Below, one piece after another: positions 53,128-63,523 of a stretch of 64,000 nt of DNA. Both the position numbers and the translations under genes were made by a program. Source of the DNA: Rhynchopus sp. YZ270_cl-10. Taxonomy: Eukaryota; Euglenozoa; Diplonemea; Diplonemida; Diplonemidae. Where the stretch lies: the NCBI GenBank assembly GCA_964035575.1, contig OZ037845.1, positions 1,612,001 through 1,676,000 on the forward strand. The letters run 5' to 3'. Positions within the stretch are counted from its first letter, which is position 1. The number at the start of each line of letters is the position of its first letter. The notes under the pieces are model-generated. The model was not told where the DNA came from. It saw only the letters and a program-made list of their open reading frames with translations, and did no database searches.

Positions 53128-55336
53128 ATGTCGGTCGCGTTCATCAAAGAAGAAGCGAAGCAGGCCCTGCGTGCGGGCAAGGCAGAGGAGGCAGCAAAAC
53201 TGTACACCGACGCGATGGAAGCGTCTGAGGAGAAGAGCCACATCCTGCACGGCAACAGGGCCGAATGCTACCTGCGTCTGAAGCGCTGGGACGAGGCCCT
53301 CGCAGATGCGACCGCAAGTGAGACGCTGAAGCCCGACTGGTCGAAGGCGCACTACCGCAAGGCGCAGGCGCTCGCAGGCATGGAGGACTTCGCAGGCGCG
53401 TACAACAGCTACCTCACGTGCCTCTGCTGTGAGGACACAGACGAAGAGGCCGTGTCAGAGAAGCTTGAGGCCACAGAGGAAAAGGCGTGGCACCTTGCGC
53501 TGAAAGCGTTCCCCACCATGGGACGTTCCCTTGTGGCGACGCTGCCGATGCAGCCCGGTCACACTGTGTTGAATGAGGTGCCCATCGTGTACTGGAGCAG
53601 AAACGAGGCCGACTACGACCCGCTTGTGGTGGAGGCCTGTAAGAAGCACGGCGTCTCGGCAGTGACGGGTGCGGCAGGCATCCTGTCGATCATTGGCGGC
53701 ATGACGCGCTACCAGTCGCGCATTGTGGGTGACATGTCGACGCCAGGCGTGGACCTCACAAACGCAACGTCGATAGCATGGATCAACGCTGCCTGCGACA
53801 TCGCTGCCAGCGGGAGTGAGGCAGTCGAGAGCCTGGGCAAGGACCCCTACCACACAACAGGGCTGCTGCTTGCGGTGAAGACGAACTGCCACCACTGCGC
53901 GCTCATGCGGGATGGGGTGGAGTACGGCGGGCTCTTCCGCTTGGGGTCAAAGTTCGCACACTCGTGCTCGCCGAACATTGTGTACCAGCCGCTGAAGGGG
54001 ACAGTGCACTTCACAGCACTGACGCTGATCCCGCAGGACTCGCTGGTGACGTTCAGCTACCGTGGCGAGCTGGACTTCTTGGCACGTTCGACGCTGCAGA
54101 GACAGAAGGAGCTGTACGCGACGTTCATGTTCTGGTGTGGGTGCGACCGTTGCAAAGGCGACGACCTGTGCAGGCAGATCAAGTGTTCCTGTGGCACGGA
54201 GGGTGTGCGCACGTGGCGTGGTGCGTACTCCGCGCCTGGGTCGGACTGCCCTCACACAGCAGGGTGGCGATGCGACGCATGCGGGCGGACCTTCACCGAC
54301 GAGCAGATGCCCCTCGAAGAAGAAGCACGCCTCGAAGCGCTTGTCATTGAGTTGGAGGACACAAAGGCGAAGTACGCAGCACTCAAGGAGGCACTTCTGC
54401 AGGTCCTTGACACGCTCGGGAGCCGCCACTGGACGTTCGGTGCGCTGTGCAAACGCCTCTGCATGTACTTCAGGGGCATGGCGAAGGCGAACAACAGCGT
54501 GTCCGCAGTGCAGATGGCCATCGCCTTTGGTGCGCACTACCTGCGCTTCCTCTCGCACACCCGCCTCTACGCCGACTCGCCGCTGGTATGTACCTTTCAC
54601 ACTTCGTGTCAAAGAAAATAGGGCAGCAAAAGACCGCTGCACTATCTAAAAAGAAGGCCAACTGTTGCAACACTTTGCCAACACCAACACCTCCCAACAG
54701 CTTGCCTGCCACTTCAGTGCCGCACTCTGCAGCAGCATCCCTGCAGACTCCGCAGAACCCATCTACCAAACAGATGAAAGCAAAATCATGAACTTTGGCG
54801 AGGTATGAAAGAAAGACGCAAACAAACCCTGGCCCTGGGAACACTGAGTACAGAACCTCGGGGATATGATGATTACTAACAACAAAAACACCTCCTCCAC
54901 CTTCAGGCACGTGTTGCGCTTTTGCAGTATTCGCTCCCACTTTTGTCGGCAGTCTACACAGAAGAGAACAGCGTTGTGCGTACTGTATGTTTCCTTTACT
55001 CCCCCCTTCCCACTTCCCCCTTCCCCATTCCCCCTTACGAACGTTCAAAAAACCTTAGAATTTATCTTTGACCGTATCTGTTATTTTAGAACGTCATCTC
55101 TTCTTTGATTGGAAAACATGTGGGTGGCTTTTGTGAAAACAATAAGCATTATTCTTCTTCTTCTACAGGCCCTGCAGCTGTGGAAAGACTCTTCCCTTGG
55201 TGACATGCCCATCGCACCTAAACACCCACGTGACCCGATGAGATTGCTCCCTAACCCACCCGCAGAGGTAGGTTTGTTTGCACAGTGGGAAGCGAAGGTG
55301 GTGCAGATGATGACAAACGGAGGCACGGAAAGTTAG
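53128..55336 (+). CDS. TPR-SET domain protein (SMYD-like methyltransferase), 4 exons
   Basis: Exons 53128-54585, 54701-54802, 54907-54984 and 55169-55336 join in frame to about 601 residues. Residues 1-115 form tetratricopeptide repeats (AAKLYTDAMEA, ILHGNRAECYLRLKRWDEAL, KAHYRKAQALAGMEDF). The SET region follows (about 125-340) with the hallmark FAHSCSPNIVYQ and VTFSYRGEL, then a cysteine-rich post-SET part (FWCGCDRC, IKCSC, WRCDACGR). A helical C-terminal half completes it. SET proteins transfer methyl groups from S-adenosylmethionine to lysines of histones or other proteins; the TPR suggests a protein partner such as a chaperone. The MYND zinc finger normally inserted in SMYD proteins is not evident. 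The target is unknown. Confidence 0.85.
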
Positions 55337-56448
55337 AAAAAAAATATGTCGACACAACAAAAAATGAACCATAAAAAACCGCTCAGAAGAACAGTCGAGT
55401 TTGTTGCAAACACCCGCTTATTCTAACTAACAAAAAAAATGCAAAGTATAGTGGAGCGCATCCTCAGGTGCCCACATTATCTGGGTGATCTATGAACGGG
55501 GTGACCTTTTTAAGGTGACTAAGCACGAGAGGCTTAGGATCATCTTATAAACTTTTCTTTTTTTTTTTTCTGTAGGTCTCAGTAGACTGTTGTTGTGTCT
55601 CACGGAGACAATCATAGATCACCCACTTCATGCAACGAAAAATTTCAAATGCCGCAAATATTACTTTGCGGAAAAATGCAAAAACAAACGATTTTTTTTT
55701 CCTGTGTCTCATAGAAGGACTGCCCAACAATCCAGCATAGAAATGTAAAGGGAAATGGTTTTGATACTTTTTTTTTTTGTGCGTTTCAGCACGTTTCAAC
55801 TACTTTTTTTTGTATCACACCAAGACTGTCCTCTACCAGCAATATCACCACAACCCCCAAAACCCCCCAAAACCCCCTTTAGATGATATAGGCTAGTTGC
55901 ATAGCGCCTAGTAGGTTGGCTAGCTTCTTGTTGTCCCATGTTTGATTCAGAGAAACACTCTCGGTTTCTAAACCAAGAGAAAGTAAAAAAAACAAAACAA
56001 AAGAGACAGACCAGAGCGAGAAAGAGAAACGAGAGAAAGAAAAAAGACACACTTTCCTCTTACATGAAAGTGTGATTAGAAATCCAGATAAAAGAAAAGC
56101 GACTTTTTTTTTTTAGGTTTTCGCGCTTAGCATTCGGCCCTTCTTTTTATCTTTTGTACAACACAAAAACTCCAGGAATACGCGTACACAAAAAAGGCGC
56201 CCAGAGAAGGCTTGTTTTTATATTGTCCTTTGCTCTTGTTTTGCCTCTCCGTTTTCTGCCACCTTTTTCTCTTCTTTTTTGCCGCGTTCCCCCCCCCTTT
56301 CCCCCTTCCCCCTCCGTCGTTCTTTCTCTACACTTAACACCGCTAATCACTCCCAACCACCCGCACTGTTTTGTGCGCGCCCCCAGCTGGTGTGGCAGCA
56401 CGGCGACTGACGCCCGTAGCGGAGTGCATCAAACCACGGTTTGCAGAT
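55337..56448. other. Spacer with one hairpin module
   Basis: AT-rich. Contains an AGTGGAGCGCATCCT module (about 55448) and a full hairpin module (55515-55575). No gene. GCCCCCAG (about 56390) and TTTGCAG, 2 bp before the next ATG, are acceptor-like. Confidence 0.5.
55515..55575 (+). repeat. Hairpin/intron-like module, consensus copy
   Basis: After TTTAAG it starts GTGACTAAGCACGAGAG. Stem CTAAGC/GCTTAG, GATCATCTTATAAAC, pyrimidine tract, CTGTAG (61 nt). Confidence 0.8.
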
Positions 56449-58028
56449 ATGTCCGATGAAAAGGGTCAGAAGACAAACACGCAGGCATTCATGTCTGCGC
56501 TGGCGCAGTTCTGCTTCTCGTCTGTGGGGATGATGATAGGGAACAAAATGGCCATGGACTACCTGCGCGACCCTGTGACGGAGAAGGCACTCCCCAGTAC
56601 CCTTGTTGTGATCCAAGTGCTCGGCACGCTGTTGCTCCTCTTCGTCTTCCGTGAAAAGATCGACCACGACAAACTCACCAAAGAAACGGCCGTCTCCTGG
56701 GCACCCATAGTGACGCTCTTCGCAGGCATGGTGTACACATCGGCAAAGACCTTCCAGTACGTCCACGTCTCGTTTGTGATCATTGTGCGGAATGTTGGTG
56801 CAATTATCACAACATGTATGTCATCTGGATGATATAAAAACCACAACACATCAAAACAGTTGTCGAGTACTTCGTGCGGCACACTACCGTGAACGTCCAA
56901 ATCCTTGCCTCGGAACTCATTATTGGTATGTAACAGAAATGTTGCGGGGATACTTCAAGTTTCCCTGGCTCCCTTTTGCATTTTTTTTTTCTACAGTTCT
57001 CGGAACGGTGCTGTACAGCCACGGTGGTGTGACGTACTTCAAGGACTTCTGGCCAGGGATGTTCTGGTGTCTCGTGAACGTTGTCTGCCAGACGCTTTAC
57101 GGTGTGACCTTGAAGTGGAAGATGGACAACGACGAGAACATCAAGGACATGTCGAAGTATGTGTCCCTCCTCTCCTCCTCTCCCCCTCTTCCCTCACCTC
57201 GGGGTCTTCACTCCCGCAACATTCCCCTTCACCCACCCTCAGGTACACAATGTCGCTGTACAACAACGCACTGTGCCTGCCGTACCTGGTGGTGGTCGCA
57301 GTGTTGTCGGGCGAGCCGCAGCAGTACGAGAAGATGCTGCCGCACGTACCGACCACGGGGTGGGTTGTGATTGCAGCGACGTGCGTGATCGGGTTCATGA
57401 TCAGCACTGCTGGGTTTGGCCTGCAGCGTCTTGTCTCTGCCACGACGTTCCTCGTCATCAACAACATGACCAAGGTGCTGAACATCATCCTCGGTGTCGT
57501 CTTCCTCCACGACAAGCTCCCAGGCAAGATGAGCGTCATTGGGTGCGCCATCAGCCTGGGGGGTGGCTTCTGGTACTCCTTTGAGATGATGCGGGTATGT
57601 CTCTCCTATCTTCTCCTCTATCTCTTTGCATTCTTTTCTGGTCTGGTAATTTTTGTGATGTCGCATTTCCTCATATGGGTCACTCACACTAGGTCATGCC
57701 ACTGCGGCATCTGGGTATACCTTTCTGGTGTTTTCTACTTTCATCTGCCTGCATCAACAAAACTACAATTTTCTTTAACTAAGGTGACTAAGCACGAGAG
57801 GCTTAGGATCATCTTATAAACTTTTCTTTCTTTTTAGGATGTCTCACAAAATGCTTACATTCATCCACTATTATTCATCACAAACTTTCATATCAAAACA
57901 AACAGCTGAGAGACAAGAAGAAGGAGGAAGTGCCCAGCCCCACCTCCATCCGCACCCACTCCGACTCCCGAAACGACGAGCTCAACGTTAGAGTTTCTTC
58001 TAGCCGTACCCTAACCGAAGACAAATAG
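56449..58028 (+). CDS. Nucleotide-sugar transporter (SLC35 / GDP-mannose transporter-like), 5 exons
   Basis: Exons 56449-56815, 56860-56925, 56997-57156, 57243-57594 and 57906-58028 join in frame to about 355 residues; all introns are GT-AG. About ten hydrophobic segments follow a short polar N-terminus. Landmarks typical of the drug/metabolite transporter superfamily include FVIIVRNVGAIITT, YNNALCLPYLV, GFGLQRLVSATTFLVINNMT and VFLHDKLPGKMSVIGCAISL. The C-terminal tail is hydrophilic and basic (LRDKKKEE). These proteins exchange nucleotide sugars for nucleoside monophosphates across Golgi or ER membranes and would supply glycosylation, including that of the mucin-like CAP proteins nearby. 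The substrate is not certain; GDP-mannose is my best guess from the overall pattern. The last intron (57595-57905) holds a consensus hairpin module. Confidence 0.85.
57784..57837 (+). repeat. Hairpin/intron-like module inside a real intron (54 nt)
   Basis: Within the last intron of the transporter gene: after TAAG it starts GTGACTAAGCACGAGAG, stem CTAAGC/GCTTAG, GATCATCTTATAAAC, pyrimidine tract, TTTTTAG. It is a nested intron-like unit with its own potential splice sites. Confidence 0.8.
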
Positions 58029-58834
58029 ACAGCCATCACATGGCACCCCCCCCTCCTGTCTTCTTCTGTTTCTCCCCACGAAAAACAACACAACAAAAAA
58101 AAATATAGTGAGCTTCATCCTCTGGGTGTCTACACTAATTATACAAACCGAGTTTTCAAAAAAAAAATATGTATGGGTGGTCAACAGCACGACTGTGATC
58201 ACGAAGGGTTTTCTTGTTCAAGGATAACGCCTGTTTGGCGATGGTTTGGAGGTGAAGAGTCAGCGGGGTGATGTCACCAAAGCCGTCCTATGACCAAAAC
58301 CTACAGGGAAGAGGGAGGGGGGGGTCAGGGCGAGGGTGGGGGGGGAAAGTCAGGGAATGGTATGGGGTTTATTGGTCTTTCAATAAATATTAAGAAAAGG
58401 CGTCATAATTGCCTTGTAAGAAACAACGGCAGGGTCTTTTTTCTGTTTGTGTTAATTGTTCTTTTTACACCGTTTTCAAAAAAAAAAAAAATGTGCTTTT
58501 TTTTAGGCAAACAATTTCTACTCCACTGATCTAATCGAGTAAAAATATGGTGGACTCAACGGAGGTCAGGTCCAGCGGGCAAAATGAAGAAATCAGCAAA
58601 ATGGTGCCTTTGTGAGGGATTTAAATGCAAAAGGGGACTATTTTTTGGAGGGGTCACAACTGGGGACGTGATTGTGACGTGAAATTTGTTGTCAAAAAAA
58701 GGGGACTAAATTTGGGTAGGTTTTGTGGTTTGCAGGTTCAGAATTTTGCCTAACTCGCACAATTTTTTTTTTGGAAACGGTGTTGATTCTTTTTAGGAGG
58801 GCTTCGATATGGTCTACCGCGTACTTTTTTTCCG

Positions 58835-58880
58835 GTGACTAAGTACAGAGAGGCTTAGATTCATCTTACAAAAAAATCTC
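58835..58880 (+). repeat. Hairpin module, copy
   Basis: GTGACTAAGTACAGAGAGGC: stem CTAAGT/GCTTAG with a terminal wobble, then ATTCATCTTACAAA. Confidence 0.65.
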
Positions 58881-59522
58881 TCTTTTTTCTTCTTTTTTTT
58901 CTCTAAAAACCCCTGGGAAAATGGTCAAATCAGGCCATTTCCTGTGAGGGGTTTATGTATGGTTTTGCTTTTTTCCTCTTTTCTTCTGCAATTTTCTTCG
59001 AATAGGGGGGTTGTTTGGGGCAAGAACTCCTTGAAAAGCATATTTTTCATTGAATTTCTTCGTTTTTTTCTCCATTTTTTCCCCCTCTTTCATTTTTCAC
59101 ATTTTGCAACGGAAATGATATTGGATGTATCGTGGTATAGTGCGTCCTTTTGTACTTTCGAAGAAAGTTGGGAACATTTTTTGATCCCTATACCTATACC
59201 TTACCTGTGTTATCAATTTATTGAGTGCATATGTGGTGTTCCTGAAACCCCTTGTAAAAGACATGTCAATATAGGCCCCCTCCAGAACACCAATACATAG
59301 AAATACTTTCTGTTCTTTGATGGTAAAGTACACGCAACGAATTCATTCATTCTTTTTTTGTTCTCGAAGAACACTTCGCCTGCATAAGGCTTTCGTGTGG
59401 ACGAGACTGTTGCCCAAACAAGAAAGCCTCTCTCCCACAGCAACACACTTTTAAGATGTTAAACTGACAGACTTGTAGAGAAAATTGGCACGATTTAACG
59501 TTACTAGTAAAAAGTAACAAAA

Positions 59523-59992
59523 TTGGTGCTTCCCGGGGGGTGTGCATTTCACAAATTTTCACAAAATGTGACAAGTTTTCACAAATTTTCACAACACGAA
59601 AACCGCTACAAAATTGTGAAGGCTGGTGAAAAATTGTGAAAAAATGTGAAAAGTTGTGAATAGTTGTGAAAAGTTGTGAATTGATTTTTTTTTTTTGTGT
59701 GCTTTTTTTTTGGGCGGGGTGGTGACCCACCCATTGAGGGGTACGCTGGGATTCACAAGATAGAACGTGATGTGGTGTACCTGTGTACCTGTGTACTGTG
59801 TGATGTGCGGAAATGACGAGAACTTGTCCATTTCGGCAAATTGACCCCACCACTGGCCGTACGGATTCCGGAAATGCAAATGCCGGCGTTTAAGAGCTTC
59901 ACCAACGAGAGAAAAAAGGGTAGTGAAAAGTTGTGAAAAGTTGTGAATTGAATTGAAAATTTGTGAAATGCATACCCCCCGGGAAGCACCAA
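59523..59992. mobile_element. TIR element built from GTGAAAA repeats
   Basis: Inverted ends TTGGTGCTTCCCGGGGGG and CCCCCCGGGAAGCACCAA, with pairing extended by TGCATTTCACAAATTTTC. The interior has many TTTTCACAA / TTGTGAAAA units in both senses and one copy of the 90-bp dispersed repeat (59812-59895). The TSD is unclear because the flanks are A-rich. Confidence 0.7.
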
Positions 59993-60111
59993 AAATTAAA
60001 ATGAAAAAAATGCAAAAAATGCAAACATTGTGTCAGATGATGAGACATAACCAATCTGACCAGATCAAAATTACCCCTTTCGAGATGAGCAAATGAAACA
60101 CAAAATATTGA

Positions 60112-60180
60112 CAGTGGAGATTGCACGACTGTGGCAACACAACCGAGGCAACTACACTACTCCAACAATTTATCAAATAA
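60112..60180 (+). repeat. GTGGAG...CAACAATTTATCAAA module, copy 3
   Basis: CAGTGGAGATTGCACGACTG through CTACACTACTCCAACAAT to TTTATCAAAT. Near-identical to 38680-38755. Confidence 0.7.
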
Positions 60181-60460
60181 AAGCGAAGACTGCAACAGAT
60201 GCGCCAATACGAATCTTAGGGATTTTGACACCATTTTTTTTTTGTCATTCCTAACACGTTTGCATATCACACAGCAAACAACCCCGTGTGCAGGCTTATG
60301 TTATCAAACCACTATGTCTCAGCACTATGCGTGTAGAAGCGCAGATCGCTCTCTCAGAAAATATCCCCCCCTTTTTTCAGTGCTTGCACATTCCAACTTT
60401 TCACTTTACGTTAAAAAGACTGATCACAGCGTAGCTTCGAGTTTCACCAGTCTTTATCAG

Positions 60461-60510
60461 GTGACTAAGCATGTTGCCGTGCTTAGATTCCAAGGTTTCT
60501 TCTAATGAAG
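60461..60510 (+). repeat. Hairpin module, copy
   Basis: After TATCAG it starts GTGACTAAGC. Stem CTAAGC/GCTTAG around ATGTTGCCGT. The downstream box is degraded (ATTCCAAGG). Confidence 0.6.
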
Positions 60511-61498
60511 TACAGTTTGGATTGTGTTTTTATTGTGCCGTTTTTGCTCCTGTACGTCACGTTCTATTTGTTGTGACATTCGACAAATAAAATGGGGCAC
60601 CCCTTTTAAAAAAAAAAACAAAATATTGTTCAAAGACGGCACGTTGTTGATGTTAGCTCCTGGAGATAAGCTCTTCTTAAAGGAAAAGACGTCTTCGTGC
60701 ATGTGTCTGTCAAAAAAGAAAAAAAAATGCATGAGGATACTGGACTGCATCATTGCAACCGGTTTTCAAGAAAAAAACAAACAAACAACAACAACAACAA
60801 CAAAATCAATACTGCTGTTCTACTGTTGAAAACGCTTGAATCGGCTTTTCTTATCAGTAGATGTGTGCGGTATGCAACAAAAACAACAAAACGACAAAAA
60901 ACAAAAGCAAAGAAAAACAGGGGGAAGGAGTTTCCCCACATGGAATGTTTTATTTTTTTTTTAATTTTTTTTTTAATAAAAAAGCCCCTAAAAAACACCC
61001 CAGTCCATTTGCTGTCACTAACCAAAAAGGGTAACAACAACAAAGGTTTGGCCCTTTTCTCCCCCATTAAATTTTATATTCGTCTTTTTTTAACTCAAAA
61101 AAAACGCCCAAAAAAAAAGTAGAACGAAACATAACAACAGCTAAAACGCGAAGAAACCATACAAGCACCGTTTCCCTCCAAATTTAGAAATCTTTACGCA
61201 ACAACAAAAAAGCCCCCTCCTCCCTACTCCCTACTCCCTACTCCCCACTTTGAAATCCCCCCTTCCCCATCTACCATAAGCCCAAACCCGTCGGGGAGTC
61301 CTTGATACCTCATGACTGTGCACGAGCAACCTTTTGTTCATCATAGTGTTGACACCCGAGGGACGAACACCACCCTTTATTGCTGTACTTTCGTGTCCGA
61401 TGCCTGCTATGACTACCATTTTTCATCATCCCTGACAACAAACTTGTGGAAGCCAGCGCAGCGTGATGCTGATGTTGTGCGATAACGAATATGATAAG

Positions 61499-61588
61499 GT
61501 GACTAAGCACAAGAGGCTTAGGGTCATCTTATAAACTTTTCTTTCTTTTTTCTTCTCCACACACAAAACCTCTACCCCACATCCACAG
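61499..61588 (+). repeat. Hairpin/intron-like module upstream of a gene
   Basis: After GATAAG it starts GTGACTAAGCACAAGAGGC. Stem CTAAGC/GCTTAG, GGTCATCTTATAAAC, pyrimidine-rich tract, first convincing acceptor ATCCACAG at 61588. It lies 65 bp before the next ATG and could be a 5' UTR intron. Confidence 0.7.
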
Positions 61589-61653
61589 AAGCTACCTCCC
61601 TATCTCGGATCAAATTCCGCTGTGTGCTGTTCACATTTTTTTTTTCAAACCCC

Positions 61654-63423
61654 ATGGCAGCCAACGTGGCTAAGATATGTCGATCCGCTTTGGCAGAGAG
61701 TAGACGGCATCCTGAGCGCAGTGCAGCCTGTTTGGGACGTGTAGAGGAGGTGCTATGCCGTGCAGAGGAGGCGTGTGTGGACTACAGATTCCTCTCTGTG
61801 GCGGATGTGGCTGGGTGTCTGGATGCGTTTGCCGCACTGCGTGTGGACCCGAATGGGGTGTATGCAGACGCACCACAGCAGCTGCTGCAGCAGGCAGGTG
61901 CACAGTCAAGGCAGCTCTCCCTGCGCGACCTCTCCCCCATCCTAAATGCAATAGCCACAGACACCCCCGCCCGCCACACCCGCATCCTCTCCCGCGCTGC
62001 ACACCTCCTCTCCACAACACCCCTCCACACACACAACATCCCCCTCGCCATTGAAGTCGTCTCCAAACTAACCCGTCTCCGCCAGCCCATACCACCGCAG
62101 CTCTGGCCGCCTCTGTGCGCATTCCTCTCTGCCAACGGGCACGGCCCTATCACAGTGAAAGCACTTCGCGCAGCGTATGAGGCCAACTCCGATGCAGTCG
62201 TGCCTCTCATCTCCTTATGTGGGCACCGTGATCTGAGTGACGTTGTGACCGGGTCGTTGGTTTGGCTGCTGGGTGCCTTATGCAAGATGGTGCACCCTAC
62301 AGCGGCCGTGCTGCGACAGCGTGTCTCGGAAGTGTTGCTGCAGAGGGTTGCGAATGTGGGAAGAGAGGTGCCTGCGCACAAGGCCATGTCGTGGGAGCAG
62401 CTGCTTGGGGTGATGGGCATACGGCATGCAGGTGAGGGGTCGCTGCATCGTGCGGCTGAGCCGGTGTGTCTGCGGCTTATAAAGGCTGCGGAAGTGGGCG
62501 AGGCTGTGCGGTGTTTGTACACACTCTCGCGGTCGAGGTTGGGGGAGAGACTGGCCGTTGCGGTGCAGAGGAAAGTGTTCGCCACTGCAGGGACGCTGCC
62601 CGCACAGCAGACGTACGAACTGCTGCGTGGGCTGCGTCTTGCGCATGTTGTGCACGCAGATAACGTACGTCTCTTCGCACGGCTTCACCGCAGCTGCTGT
62701 ACTGCTCTCAGTTCGCCCGTCACCACGCCCACCCTTATCGTAGGCATCGCAGACGAAGCGAGTCTGCTCCCGGACAGTGCAGCTGCACTCCGCCACATCG
62801 CAACCGCCGCTGTTGCACGGATGGACCTCTCACAGCTCTACACCCTCATGCGGTGCTATGTCAGGGCGCAGATGCGCAGCCCGCAGGACTCAGTCGCATG
62901 CCTCGAAGCCATCAAACTGCAAAAGACCGCTCCCAGCAGTGTCGCAGACCTGAGCGGCATTGTGATGTGCATGCGGCAGCTCAACATCGTTGAGGAGGGG
63001 CGGTGTGGGAAGGCAGGCACGGCAGTGGTCAACAGACTTGCTTTGGAGGCGCGTTTGGCAGACAAGATGGACCCCCAGGTGTACGTCCGAATGTTGAAGC
63101 TGGCGGTCTTTGTGCGCAGAAGCTGTAATTTGAAGGGACTGCTGAGGTCCCTACCGGAGCACGCGAAGATGATGGGGCCACAGCAGATCTGCTCCTGTGT
63201 TGACACCCTTGCTAACGACCCTCTGGGTGGGCTTGCTGAGGGGCAGCTGGACCACCGCTGCCATGTGGAGCAGCTCATGGACACACTCGTCACGCAGCTT
63301 GAGACGCCTCTGCCTGCAGAGGTGCACAGCAGACTCCTGCAGAACCTGGCCCGTCCAAGCCTTGCAGGCGTCGCGTACGATGCCTACAGTGGTTATGTGG
63401 CTGCTACTGCGAGGGCAGCGTAG
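61654..63423 (+). CDS. Helical-repeat protein, probably organelle RNA-related (unknown)
   Basis: 589 residues from the ATG at 61654, chosen because the 10 codons upstream are encoded by a T-tract. Almost entirely alpha-helical in appearance, Leu/Ala/Arg-rich, with repeated helical hairpins (for example SVADVAGCLDAFAALRV, LSLRDLSPILNAIAT, DLSQLYTLMRCYVRAQ). The N-terminus is Ala/Arg/Ser-rich and could be a mitochondrial targeting peptide. The style resembles the large FASTK/RAP-like or octotricopeptide-like helical families that act on organellar RNA, common in euglenozoans and apicomplexans, but no RAP domain or diagnostic motif is visible at the C-terminus. Function is therefore not assigned. 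No introns. Confidence 0.75.
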   Translation: MAANVAKICRSALAESRRHPERSAACLGRVEEVLCRAEEACVDYRFLSVADVAGCLDAFAALRVDPNGVYADAPQQLLQQAGAQSRQLSLRDLSPILNAIATDTPARHTRILSRAAHLLSTTPLHTHNIPLAIEVVSKLTRLRQPIPPQLWPPLCAFLSANGHGPITVKALRAAYEANSDAVVPLISLCGHRDLSDVVTGSLVWLLGALCKMVHPTAAVLRQRVSEVLLQRVANVGREVPAHKAMSWEQLLGVMGIRHAGEGSLHRAAEPVCLRLIKAAEVGEAVRCLYTLSRSRLGERLAVAVQRKVFATAGTLPAQQTYELLRGLRLAHVVHADNVRLFARLHRSCCTALSSPVTTPTLIVGIADEASLLPDSAAALRHIATAAVARMDLSQLYTLMRCYVRAQMRSPQDSVACLEAIKLQKTAPSSVADLSGIVMCMRQLNIVEEGRCGKAGTAVVNRLALEARLADKMDPQVYVRMLKLAVFVRRSCNLKGLLRSLPEHAKMMGPQQICSCVDTLANDPLGGLAEGQLDHRCHVEQLMDTLVTQLETPLPAEVHSRLLQNLARPSLAGVAYDAYSGYVAATARAA

Positions 63424-63523
63424 GATGGTGGTGCTGGTAGTTCATTTTTGCCCCTCCCCCATCCCACAAATGACCTACATGTTCCCAACAGGAGTGCCGT
63501 ACACAAATAATGCACTCATAACC

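Larger units (their letters stand above)
58029..61653. other. Spacer without a recognisable gene
   Basis: AT-rich with A/T runs. Contains an AGTGAGCTTCATCCT module (58106), hairpin modules (58835, 60461, 61499), a TIR element (59523-59992), a GTGGAG module (60112) and a short CAA repeat (about 60781-60802). A 7-bp CTACTCC repeat lies near 61222-61245. Confidence 0.5.
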
